Assembly: GCA_035772735.1 (NCBI GenBank)
Contig: JASDFA010000019.1
Location: forward strand, 88,534,001 to 88,598,000
Direction: 5' to 3'
Length of the DNA stretch: 64,000 bases
From: Datura wrightii
Lineage: Eukaryota; Streptophyta; Magnoliopsida; Solanales; Solanaceae
Below the pieces are notes generated by a model that ran no database searches, was not told where the DNA came from, and saw nothing but the letters and a program-made list of their open reading frames with translations. This document shows positions 49,601 to 59,074 of the stretch, in pieces. Each line of letters opens with the position of its first letter. Position 1 is the stretch's first letter. The position numbers and the translations under genes were made by a program.

Positions 49601-52600
49601 AATTTTTCTCGTAATGGTTTCCTTGTGCAGGATCAGGTGTCGGGGACAATAATTGCGAAGGGGCCTAAAGTTGGAAGATTGTTTTCTATATGTTTTTCCA
49701 TTCCTCGTGTTCTATCTTTTGCTTGTACTTCTACTGCTAGTAAGACTGAGGTTTGGCATAAGTGTCTAGGACATCAAAATTCTATTGTGTTATTTCATTT
49801 ATCAAATTCTGATTTATTGGGTAATTACAATCAATTTTCAGCAACTCCCTTTGATTGTTCTACTTGTAAATTAGGCAAAAGTAAAACTCTTCATTTTCCT
49901 AGTTTTGGTTGTCGTGCTACAAAGTGTTTTGATGTCATTCATAGTGATGTTTGGGGCATTTCACCAATTATTTCTCATGCTCATTTCAAGTACTTTGTGA
50001 CGTTCATAGATGATTATAGTCGATTTACATGGTGTATTTTCTCCGTTCTAAATCTGAGGTATTTTCCATATTCAAGACATTTTTGGTTTACATTGAGACT
50101 CAATTTTCTACCTGCATCAAACTATTAAGATCTGATTCTAGTGAGAATATGTCTCATGAATTTGAATTCAATAATTTCTTGCTTCAAAAAGGAATTGTCT
50201 CACGACGCTCTTGTCCATATACACCACAGCAGAATGGGGTTGCTGAGCGTAAAAATTGTCATCTTTTGGATGTCACTCATACTTTATTGATTGAGTCCTC
50301 TGTCCCATCTAAGTACTGGGTTGAAGCTTTGTCTACCGCTGTCTATTTAATTAATAGGCTGCCATCTAAAGTGTTAAATCTTGACTCTCCATATTATCGC
50401 CTTTATCACCAAAATCCTAAATATGATAATTTTCATCATTTGGTTGTGTTTGTTTTGTGCATCTTCCTCCCTCTCAACGCAATAAACTTTCTGCTCAGTC
50501 TACTAAATGTGCCTTTATGGGTTATAGTACTTCACAGAAAGGTTTTATTTGCTATGATCCAAGTTCTAACAAATTTCGTGTTTCTAGAAATGTTGTTGTC
50601 TTTGAGAATCAGTATTTCTTTCCTACTCATGTTGAGTCATCTTCTATTTCTCTTATTCTTCCTACTTTTGAAGATTTGTCATCTTCTTCTAAGCGGTTCA
50701 AACCTGGATTTGTGTATGAACGACGTCAACCAACTTTACCCCATCCCAAAATTGATCCGCCACCTGAGCCTGCTCTTCAACCAGAAATTGAGATTTCTTC
50801 AAGGACTGCTCCTCGGCGATCTACCATAGTATCTCATACTCCTAAATAGTATGGTTTTTCTTCTACTTTATCCACCATCTCTATTTCAACAGGTTACTCA
50901 CAAGCCTCCGAGCTTGAATGTTGGCAGAATGAAGGAAGAACTTTTGGCTCTTAAAGAAAATAACACATGGGAGATTGTTCCTTGTCCTTCAAATGTCTGT
51001 CCAATTGGATGTAAATGGGTTTATTCAATTAAACTTCACTCTGATGGAACACTTGATAGGTACAAAGCTCGATTGGTGGTCCTTGGTAACAAACAGGAGT
51101 ATGGTGTGGACTATGAGACTTTTGCACCGGTAGCAAAAATGACTACCTTGCGAACTATTATTGCCATTGTTGCATCACAAAACTGGCATATTCATCAAAT
51201 GGATGTCAAAAATGTTCTCCATGGTGATCTCAAAGAAGATATCTATATGAAACCTCCACCTGGTTTGTTTTCATCACCTACATCAGATGTTTGCAAGTTG
51301 AAGCGGTCTTTGTATGGATTAAAACAAGCTCCCAAAGCTTGGTTTGACAAGTTTCGATCTACTTTGCTTCACTTTTCTTTTGAACAGAGTAAATATGACT
51401 CACCGTTGTTTCTTCAGAAAACATCTGTTGGTTGTGTTCTTTTGGTATATGTAGATGATATTATATATCACACGAACTGATTCTTCATTAATCTCTAGCC
51501 TTCAGCAGCAGCTTAAAGATTCTTTTCATATGACGGATCTTGGCACTTTTACATATTTTTTGGGCTTGGAAGTTCATTATGATTCTTTAAGTGTGTTCTT
51601 AAACCAACACAAATATACTCAGGATTTGATTGCTTTGGCTGGTCATCAAGAATCTTCCTCTGTAGATGCTCCATTGGAATTAAATGTTAAGTATCGTCGT
51701 GATGAAGGAGATCTTCTTCCTAATCCAGCTTTGTTTCGGCAATTAGTTGGGAGCCTAAATTATCTTACTATTACTCGGCTTGATATCCCTTTTGCAATTC
51801 AACAAGTCAATCAATTTATGCAGGCTCCCGATCATCTACATTTGGTGGTTGTTCGTCCCATCATTCGATATCTCTCAGGAACATCTACTCGTGGAATGTT
51901 CTTTCCTAGTGGCTCACCTATTCAGCTTAATGCATTTAGTGATTCTAATTGGGCTGGATGTCCCGATACTCGTCGCTCAGTCACGGGTTGGTGTATATTT
52001 CTCAAAGATTCCTTGATATCTTGGAAGAGCAAGAAGCAAGACCGTGTTTCAAAATCTTCAACGGAATCTGAATATCGAGCAATGTCTACTGCTTGCTCCG
52101 AGATTATTTGACTTTGTGGTTTACTTGCAGAAGTCGGATTTCCTCAATCTAGTCCTACTCCTCTCCATGCTGACAACACAAGTGCCATTCAGATTGCTAC
52201 CAATCCAGTTTATCATGAAAGGACCAAACATATTAAAGTGGATTGTCATTTTATTAGAGAAGTTGTAGATAAAAGAGTTATTCTTCTTCCACATGTATCC
52301 AATGATCTTCAAATAGCTGATGTGTTTACAAAATCAATGACACGACAACATCATCGGTTTCTAGTAGGCAAATTGATGCTTTTTAATCCACCGACATCAA
52401 TTTGAGGGGGAACGTTAGCATGATACACAAGATATTCCAGACATGATAAATTATGAATAGAGATATTCTAGATATTTTAGATATGATAAATTATGAATAG
52501 AGATATTCTAGATACATGAAAATACACTTAGAGATAACTTATATTTATTGTAGAATATTGTGTAGTATTAAATATAGAATATTTGGTAGGATTTACATTA

Positions 52601-55600
52601 AGTGTAGAATAATTTGCTTCCTTTTATCTCTTATTTCTCTTGTGTATAAATATCAATGTAATATGATGTATTGAATCAACAAATTAAGACAATCATTCTT
52701 AGTTTCTCTTGTGTCTTCTCTGTTTCTGACAATCTATAGCATAATTGTAGGGATTGATATCATATCTATAGGATCTTTTTTAGTTCTTTCCATAGTTAGG
52801 GCTCTATGTGTATGTATTTATACTTACTGATTCATGGAATAAGATATCAAGAATTCTTGTACCTTCGGTTACAACCATAACAGACATAAATCTGATAGCT
52901 GTAACACAAAAATGTAATCCTCATAGGGAATGGTATATAAGCTTCAAAAATATGCATAGAAGTAATTGTTTCTAAGTTTTGTCTGAACTTCTGATTGTTG
53001 CCTGAACATCTACAAGTGCTGTAGAACAGAAAGTAACAGCATTCTACATGCTTGCTAATGCCTTAGAAAAAGAAATAGATCCACAAACCTGATAAGATTT
53101 ATCTTGGAGAATTTTACCAGTAAACAAAAATTTGACATACCTTGCCCAATTTGTTCTCCGATTGTCATGTCCTCCCACAAGATTTCATAATCCAAGCAGT
53201 CAGTATCAGCGTCCACCTTATTAACAGTAGTACTAGTGGTGCTATCAGTACTACTTGCACTGCTTGTGCTATTAACATTAAATGATGATGACCAGGATCC
53301 CCAAGCCTCATTGGTAGCTGTACGGTTACTTTCAATAATCTGATCATCCGGTGTTGATACTGCATTAGAACTCTTGAAATGATTCCACTCATTATCTTGG
53401 TCATTGTTTAGCCAGGGCCAAACAAATCGTGTAGTCTTTACCTCTGATAATTCTCGCTCACTGCCTTTCCATGGCCATGATAAGTTCTTCTTAACCATCC
53501 ATGCCTCTGCCTTTGAGGTTATAATCTTAGAAATCCCAGGTTTCCCTTCACCCTCGTCTCCAGAATCTCTTGAGGATTTTTCTGGAGAGTGCTCCTCTTT
53601 TGCAACATTAGAGAATACCCCAAATGGAGAAACGTGAACATCTCCCCTGGGTGTACTTGCTCCACTTGAATTTGCATCTTCCCTTTGATCCAATAGAGCA
53701 GCGTCAGAAAAAGCATGATCAAAATGGTAACTATCTCCACTTCCACCTTCCCGAAGGATGCTGCCCTCTCCAGTTTTCATTTTTGACTTAACCTTGTTGC
53801 TAACCTTTGAAGCCTATTTGAGGTTTTCATCACGTCAGCACACAGTCACCTCATACAAACAAGTCAAAACAAAAATGAAAAGAATGAAAAGAAAGCATGT
53901 CAAACAACTCCACACTAACCAAATTCGATATTTTGGAGGCAATGGCAACTTGCAGAGGTTGCTGGGGATCAAGTCCAAGTCTTGCATTAGCAATGCTTCT
54001 AGGCCTACCAACACTTTTATCAGCTTCTATATGCTTCACCCCCGCAGATGATTCTTGAAAAGGCCTTGCATCACTTGATACACAAATAATACCAACAAAT
54101 GTGCCATCATCATCATAAAGTGGGGTATCTGTTGCTACAACTAAAAACCTGTCCCCCTGCTTATTCTTCACAGGAAATTGTCCAGTCCAATTCTCACCCA
54201 TTTTTACTCGGTGTATTATGATTTTAGCCACAGCATGATCCGTACGATCTGTTATCAGCTCAAGAAGATCCTGCCCAATAGCTTCGGCAGCTGAATAACC
54301 ATATAGTTGCTCAGCACTTCGATTCCTGCACAGCAGTTTAAGCCAATTTCGCAAAGGAAGTATATTTATGGTTTAGTCCTACATTATTAAGATTCAACAA
54401 TAATAACAACCATGCATTTATCCAAACTAGTTGAGATCATCTATATGAATCCTCAGTTTCCATTAGGACTGGTTTTATTCCTATACTCAATAGTTTGTTT
54501 TTAGGCATAATACTTTGGGACCCCCCTAAACTTGACACCTTTTATACAGTGTACACCTAAGTATCTTTGATCCTAATTACCACTGATGCTTGGCTATTTG
54601 GTAGCTTTCACCCCTTGGACGACCTCAGTCCAAGGAGGTGTGATGCATTCACTGCCACGTGTACATTTTTTGTACACGTGGCATTTTTTAACAATAAAAT
54701 ATATTTTTTACCTTTTTAAAATTCATTAATTTTTGGGGTTATATCTCAGGCCAAATTTGTAAACACAGTTTACAACTCCATTATTTAGGGTAATTTTTTT
54801 TATTTGGCTACACATAATGAAGTTCTAGCTAAGCTTGTTTTTTACACATTTGGCCTGAAATATAAGAAATATACAATTGCAAAAAACATCTTTGCATCTA
54901 AAAATGAAATCAAAAGAAATACACAGTTAAAAATTCATCAGTTTGGCTAAAAAAATTATTTGTACAAAAATAATGGAATTCTAGAATTTTTCTTTTTAGA
55001 GAATTCACCAGAAAAAAGAAAAAGGAATACAATTGGAATAAATAGTCGTTGCATCTAAAGATAAATAAGAAAAATACAAAGTTGAGGTAAAATATATGTG
55101 GTATATTAAGAAGTAAGAAGAAATACACAGTTGAAACAAATAAACCACTGTATATGACTATGTGGCAATTAATGATTGGAAAAAAATCCACTTGGAAACT
55201 GATTTGCTGATTTTTCATCAAACTCACGAGCCCAAGAGAAAGTGTATCCACTCTCTTAGCCAAGTCAATGTCTATGGGATGAAAGCTACCAATTAGCCAA
55301 GTATAGGAGGTAATTAGGATGAACAATCGTTTAGGTGTATACTGAATAAAAGGTTTCATGTACAGGGGAGTGCCGAGATATTATGCCTTGTTTTTAAAGA
55401 CTAATCGAGGTTCTCTATTACTAGAGGTTAACCACATTTTCTATTAACATACAAATCCTTAAAAAACTAAAAAGACCCTAGCAAATACGGACCTAATGTA
55501 AACATATCATTAGTACTAAGTGTCAGTCCCAAATAGTTAGTGGATATAATATAAAGATTCAATTTCAAAGAAATAAAGTATCCAATATACATGCTTAACA

Positions 55601-57904
55601 CCTATCCAAGATAAAAAATATTGCTAACAGAGGTGTTAGGATCAGATTGCATGCAACTTGACTATTTCCATAAGATACCTGCTACCACCCACCAACACAG
55701 GTACTAGATTGGAAAAAATCACCCAGTGATGCTGCCGCCTTCGCCAAAATTTAAACAAGAGACCTCATGGTTCTCCACCCTATCCAAGACAAAAGTAATG
55801 CCTATTAAGCATCTTTCCTTCTTTTCTCTCCCAAATCCCTACCAAAAAAGAAAAGGCGAGAAACAAACATACTGCACATAGATAGGTAAAGTATCTGCCT
55901 TAACATAAAATTATGTTGGTGTTGATGAATAGAATGGAATTCCACATGAATCAGGAGGAGAACTGGAGAAAGTAGAAGAAAATTGGATAGAATCCTATTC
56001 AAAGGAAGAACATGTGGATGATGTCCGGAATGAGGAAGATCGAACAGAATCCCCAACAGGAGAGGACCACACTGAAGAAATCCAAATAGGGGTTATTCAG
56101 AATGAACAAGTCCAGACAACGGAAGTCCGAACTGAATCCCGAACAGAGGATCAGTTGGGTCATGCTAAAGTCAGAAGTAGGAGTCAGTTAGATTGAGCGA
56201 TACCGTAGATTAGTTGGTCACATTATCTATCTATGTTTCACTCGACCATAAATGTCATACTGCACGCGCATGTTATCTCAATTCATGTAGCACCTGAAGG
56301 AGGTGCATGGGGACACAACCCTGAGGGTAGTACATTATTCGAAGAAGAATCCAGGACAAGAAATAGTAATGTGAAGAGATTTTGACCTTCGGTTTCACGG
56401 ATGCTGTGACTTGGACGGGGCCGGATGCCCACAGACCCGAAGATCATTTACCGGGTGGTTTATTACACTTGAAAATTTGCCAGTGTCATAAAAGACCAAA
56501 AAGCAACTCGTAGTCTGTCACTCTTCGACAGAAGCAAAATACCGGTCAATCGCTATGACCGTTTGTGAACTAAAATGGTTGAATGGTATCTTGAACAGTT
56601 TGGGGGTGGACCATGAGTATCCGCTTAATGTGCGTTGTGACAGCCAAGCGACGCTATATATTTCACGAAATTTGATATTTCATGAATGAACCAAATACAT
56701 TGAAGTGGATTGTCACTATATCTGGAATGAGTTGTTGGCCGATTGTATATCTTTGAGCTATGTTCCCACAAATGAACAGTTGACTGATATTTTTACAAAG
56801 GTGTTGGGAAGATTGTAGTATGAATATCTACTTGGCAAGTTGCGCATTCAGTATCCTTATGCACCTAACCGGAAGGGTAAATGAAGTATATATGTCAAAT
56901 TGTATTTATTGTAGTTATGTAATTACAATAAATAGGGAAAGAAATTATTGGAGTTCTATTGGAACAGAAAAGCAACTATTGTAATCTTATTCGGACAGGG
57001 TAGCCGAACCTAGGCTATAAAAAGGAGATGATATTGTGATTATTCAATAGCAAGAAGGGAGAGGAAGTTTGCTTCTTGTTCTTCGTTTCCACATCATTTA
57101 TTTTTAACAGCTGGTAATATAACACTATAAGTATTACTCCCTCCGTCTCCGTTTTCTTTTAGTTGGCAGATATACTAAAAATAGTTATCAATTTCAAAAC
57201 GTAAGAAATAATTAACCATTTTTTTCAAGTCTACTATTAGTACTTAAGTCACTCTAAAATTTAAAAAGTCCATCTAAAATTTGAAAAGAATGATTATAGT
57301 ATGTTTTTAAAAAGTGCCTCAAATTATAATAAAGTTATATTAGTCAAATTACAAATCTTGCTAAACCTTGTCCCATCAAGTAAAAGAAACGGAAAGAGTA
57401 GTGTATATGACTTAAATAGAGAGTAAAACTAAGAAGACCGAACAGACGAGAATTGAGTAGACATTTATCCACAAATAGCAAGTCCATTACAACTACTTAC
57501 CAGTAAATTATGCGATAATTGAGATCAAATATATGCACTGCTTGCCCCATTGATTGCAATATGCTCAAATACTGTTTATCAGTAAGCTTCACTGCGGCTG
57601 GACCTCCACCGCTGCTGCCGCAACGCTCAGTTTTACTACTACTCTCTCTTTGCAAAGGTGACGAATGCCTGAAGGAAGTGGAGCCCTTTTTCCACAATGC
57701 ATCAGTAGAACCCCTAATCCGAGGAGGCCGTTGCGGGGACATAGAATGAGACCTTTGCCTCTCTGATCTACCATCATTTGAAACCATAAGTTTGGACATC
57801 TCCTGCTTCAACTGAGCATGCCCTGCCTCCAATTCTTGGATCTTCTTTAGCAAGTCCTCAGTTGGGGGTGTTGCACCTTTAGCTGAAACTGTTGTGTCTT
57901 CCAT
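37628..57904 (-). CDS. PAS-domain Raf-like MAP kinase kinase kinase, 13 exons, 764 residues
   Basis: Exons (minus order): 57501-57904, 53920-54325, 53141-53813, 44501-44541, 44048-44116, 40000-40100, 39808-39886, 38829-38927, 38652-38720, 38479-38528, 38293-38374, 38026-38120, 37628-37754. All introns are GT-AG and phases join without a stop; the CDS totals 2,295 bases. The start is ATG 57902-57904 (MEDTTVSAKG), because the upstream in-frame codon at 57914 is TTG. Layout: possible coiled coil about 15-40; PAS domain about 106-225 (ILQSMGQAVHIF, then YGYSAAEAIGQDLLEL); Ser/Thr-rich linker; kinase domain about 487-745. Visible motifs: IGQGSCGTVYHG loop, VAVKVF lysine (513), HRDLKSSN (607-614), DFG (627-629), MAPE (651-654), IYSFGVILWEL. 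Arabidopsis RAF10 and RAF11 (Raf group B2, linked to abscisic acid and seed dormancy) share this architecture and length. Role in this species is inference. Introns 1, 3, 5 and 7 carry transposons. Confidence 0.93.
39122..39764. mobile_element. Mutator-like foldback MITE in intron 7
   Basis: The ends are inverted and related (GACATAATTCTTCGGGAACC on the left; the right reads GCATAATTGGCACTG in reverse). The next block, with TTGTCCTAATGAAC on the left, is mirrored by TTTGTCCCAATTACC on the right. Nine-base flanks GATATGAAA (39113-39121) and AATATGAAA (39765-39773) differ at one base. The inner part includes a 107-bp tandem duplication. It belongs to the same family as 54504-55387. Confidence 0.65.
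39318..39531 (+). repeat. Tandem duplication, two units of 107 bp
   Basis: The segment from AAAGTCGTATACTATATTTT to CTCAATAATGGAATCC is repeated head to tail with a 107-base period and few differences, inside the intron 7 MITE. The open frame across it is a by-product of the repeat. Confidence 0.85.
40513..43087 (+). mobile_element. Short-LTR copia element, internally deleted, in intron 5
   Basis: The LTRs are 40513-40676 and 42922-43087, both starting TGTTACA and running to CACCTTGTCTATT. A primer-site-like TGGTATCAAAGTC starts at 40677 and a purine tract CTTGAGGGGGA ends at 42921. Flanks GTAGG (40508-40512) and GCGGG (43088-43092) agree at three of five bases and may be a decayed target duplication. 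With 2.25 kb of interior it lacks gag, protease and most of integrase. It lies antisense to the kinase gene. Confidence 0.82.
41144..42912 (+). pseudogene. Copia reverse transcriptase / RNase H remnant
   Basis: Broken frames give, in order, the integrase-RT linker and RT start (EALNHPVLDEIHAL), RT core (LFISLATSKNWTLHQLNIKN, AFLHGDLQDKVYMEQPP, KSPYGLKQS), the catalytic region near 41966 (YVDDIVI), and RNase H (RVECFVDANWARSKIDGRSA, NQAALHIASNPLYHERTKY). Frameshifts occur near 41480-41660, 41890-42100 and after 42530. Not functional. Confidence 0.82.
43393..43628. mobile_element. Stowaway-like MITE in intron 5
   Basis: CTCCCTCTATATCAATTGTT at the left end is mirrored by GATACGGAGGGAG at the right end, and both sides are flanked by TA (43391-43392, 43629-43630). 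A 236-bp length, CTCCCTC termini and TA target match Stowaway (Tc1/mariner) MITEs. Confidence 0.85.
45248..47734 (+). pseudogene. Copia-2 gag and RT/RNase H remnants with internal deletion and duplication
   Basis: Gag starts at ATG 45248 (MSETKNVVTEIIPAM) with the plant copia block LNGSNYLEWSKTIRVYL, a TAG at 45457-45459 and continuation to 45748. From about 45850 the sequence jumps directly into reverse transcriptase (LHQLNIKNAFLHGDL), so zinc knuckle, protease and integrase are deleted. An RT segment then occurs twice in tandem (about 46224-46654 and 46655-47090: YGLKQSPR, the YVNDIVIT catalytic region where the usual YVDD reads YVND, and the primer-grip side). RNase H follows (SWRSKKQNVVSRSSAESEY, NQAAIYIASNLMYHERTKN) and ends near 47734. 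Many stops; inactive. Confidence 0.82.
46224..47090 (+). repeat. Tandem duplication of RT core in copia-2 (about 430 bp units)
   Basis: TATGGTTTGAAGCAGAGTCC, GAGTAAATGTGATCACTCA, AGACAATCGCCA and CTTGACCTACTTGCAGAAACT all occur twice in the same order, about 430 bases apart. The copies differ at scattered bases, so the duplication is not recent. Confidence 0.85.
47846..52731 (+). mobile_element. Copia element 'copia-3' nested in the 3' LTR of copia-2
   Basis: The LTRs are 47846-48195 and 52413-52731, starting TGTTAGCATGATACACAAG (CG instead of TG in the 3' copy) and ending TGTTTCTGACA. Target duplication ATCTA is at 47841-47845 and 52732-52736. The primer site TGGTATCAGAG is at 48196 and the purine tract TTTGAGGGGGAA precedes 52413. 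The 5' LTR has one extra copy of a roughly 31-bp GATAAATTATGAATAGAGAT unit. Insertion into copia-2 makes it the younger of the two. Antisense to the kinase gene. Confidence 0.92.
48386..52404 (+). pseudogene. Copia-3 gag-pol, frameshifted but with all domains recognisable
   Basis: Gag starts at ATG 48386 (MTSHQFESFSVHFTG) and breaks within 120 bases. Its later part reads openly from 48701, with two zinc knuckles (CYSCKEYGHIAS; CNYCKQQGHII), each of which has lost its last cysteine (YGKK, KHRT). The protease has DSCAS where DSGAS is usual. The pre-integrase and integrase follow (HSDVWG, IDDYSRFTW, YTPQQNGVAERKN), with a frameshift near 50030. Reverse transcriptase (GCKWVYSIKLHSDGTLDRYK, SLYGLKQAPKAW, YVDDII) lacks one codon in the NAFLHGDL motif (NVLHGDL). 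RNase H (SNWAGCPDTRRSVTGWC, HADNTSAIQIATNPVYHERT) carries a stop near 52109. Inactive. Confidence 0.88.
54504..55387. mobile_element. Mutator-like foldback MITE in intron 1
   Basis: An 884-bp element whose two ends are inverted copies over more than 100 bp (left GGCATAATACTTTGGGACCC; right, reversed, GGCATAATATCTCGGCACTC; both continue into TACACCTAA and TTGGCTA.TTGGTAGCTTTCA). It is flanked by a perfect 9-bp duplication TTGTTTTTA (54495-54503, 55388-55396), the length typical of Mutator-like elements. No transposase frame. A GCCACGTGTACATTTTTTGT / GTACACGTGGC hairpin sits near 54654-54684. Confidence 0.88.
55630..55783 (-). mobile_element. Au-like SINE fragment in intron 1
   Basis: On the plus strand the segment has GATACCTGCTACCACCCACC, AACACAGGTACTAG, AAAATCACCCAGTGATG and GACCTCATGGTTCTCCACCC in order. 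Reversed, these correspond to blocks I recall from the body of plant Au SINEs (tRNA-related head, then the AGGTATC region). The middle is shortened and the B-box-like GTTTAAATTTT is decayed. Recognised from memory only. Confidence 0.5.
55915..57109 (+). pseudogene. 5'-truncated copia element: RNase H remnant and 3' LTR
   Basis: Acidic linker sequence (EEDRTESPTGEDHTEEIQ) is followed by broken RNase H text ending IEVDCHYIWNELLADCISLS, then YVPTNEQLTDIFTKVLG and a purine-rich stretch. The LTR at 56893-57109 starts TGTCAAATTGTATT and ends TTTTTAACA, with a TATA-like CTATAAAAAGG near 57015. No 5' LTR was found. Antisense to the kinase gene. Confidence 0.75.
57137..57398. mobile_element. Stowaway-like MITE in intron 1
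   Basis: CTCCCTCCGTCTCCGTTTTC at the left end is mirrored by AAGAAACGGAAAGAG at the right, with TA on both sides (57135-57136, 57399-57400). 262 bp, AT-rich, no coding frame; typical Stowaway form. Confidence 0.88.
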
Positions 57905-58196
57905 TCCACGATTCAATTTTGATAAACCCCCACGTCAATTTCAGTTTTGAACAAACCCCACTTCAAGTTTTCAGCACGAAATTCGATTTTGATTAAACAC
58001 AGCTTCAGATTCAGCAGAAGAAAAAAAAATGAAATTTGGTCAAACACTCAAGATAACATCTAGGAATATCGATCTAATGCCAAATTTGAGAAAAAGAAGA
58101 ACCCCGCTATATATCTATGTCTGTATAGTCGTATAGACAAGACTATTTTTGCACATTTTGCAGCTCATTGCTAGCTGAAAAAAAAAACCTAAAAAA
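57905..58196. promoter_or_regulatory. Upstream region of the kinase gene, possibly bidirectional
   Basis: Transposon-free sequence between the kinase ATG and a plus-strand ATG at 58197. It contains a minus-strand CTATATATAGCGG-like segment near 58105-58120 that could include a TATA element, and polypurine stretches usual in plant leaders. No transcription start can be fixed from sequence. Confidence 0.35.
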
Positions 58197-58220
58197 ATGG
58201 CAACTCCGGATACCCTTTCA
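58197..58220 (+). other. Possible first coding exon of a divergent gene
   Basis: ATG in the context AAACCTAAAAAAATGGC opens MATPDTLS and is followed directly by GTAAGC, a good splice donor. Without splicing it stops after 14 codons. No matching downstream exon could be identified, so this may be a relic or chance. Confidence 0.25.
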
Positions 58221-59074
58221 GTAAGCAACCTTTTCTTTTAGCTCTCAGCCTTGTTCCTTTTTTTAATGGTTATTTTCTGAAGATTATAGTGCTTTGTTTA
58301 TCTCTCTAATTGGTTCTGACCAATTCTTTGTTCTTTGTTATGACCGCCAAAAAAAAATTTCTATTCTCAGAAAAAAGAGCGTGAGATAACGCGACTGGGT
58401 AACTAATTGTATTCTGATTGTTAGGGGGTTTGTCTGGTCGAAGATAGTCACTCCGCAATCTTTTCATCTTTGTCCTTTTTTTTCTTTTTATACACTCTGC
58501 TCCTTTTATAATAAGTAACATTTTTACTTTTTATTTTATTTTAAAATATGTAAGTGATATCTTGTATAATTAATTAATCATATTTTCTTATTTTATTTTT
58601 TAGTTGATTAAAAAAAATTATATCACGTCTAAATTAAAAATATTACTTACTTTAAATTAGAATGAATATATTTAGAGTTTAATTAATGCTTATCGTTTTC
58701 TCTTGAAAAATATTGGACATGAGTAATTCATTCTCTAGTTCTATTCCTAAGCTATTATTTGTAGGGAACAATTAAAAAAAAATTAAGGAAAAGAAAGGAA
58801 AAGAAATTGGATGATTATACTAGTATTTTGTAGGTTGTTAAGTTCAAAAGAAGGTTGGTTAGATAATTTGGATTGTAGATTTTTCTAAAAATGATAGTTT
58901 TCTTGTAAAAAAATTTAGTTTTTTAAGAAGTACGGGGTAAGTGTGGAGTTTAACTATCCAACTTATATCTCCCATTAAATTTGAGATGGACTATTAGTAC
59001 CTAATAGAGTAATTTGTGTGTAGAAAGTGGATAGGGGGAGAAAAAAGAAAGGGAAAAGGGTTAAAAATGTTTTT
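58221..59074. other. AT-rich intergenic sequence
   Basis: No reading frame, RNA gene or repeat with clear boundaries was recognised. Confidence 0.5.

Larger units (their letters stand above)
44654..52873 (+). mobile_element. Copia element 'copia-2' in intron 3, split by another copia element
   Basis: The LTRs are 44654-44919 and 47741-47845 plus 52737-52873; both begin TGTTAAGGAATGAAT and end near TTCTTGTACCTTC-GGTTACA. Target duplication ACCAT is at 44649-44653 and 52874-52878. The degenerate primer site TTGTATTAGAGCC starts at 44920 and the purine tract TTGAGGGAGAA precedes 47741. The 3' LTR is split by copia-3. The LTR holds a degenerate tandem of about 35 bp (CATAGCATAATTGTAGAGATT). Antisense to the kinase gene. 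Confidence 0.9.

Noticed and set aside
53055..53780. Reading the kinase exon 3 frame on into intron 3 as an alternative C-terminus
   Set aside because: The donor GTATGT at 53140 joins precisely to exon 4 to complete the glycine-rich loop; read-through gives an unconserved tail.
54910..55359. 149-codon minus-strand frame in intron 1
   Set aside because: It lies inside the foldback MITE; AT-rich composition gives a Phe/Leu/Tyr-rich translation with no family features.
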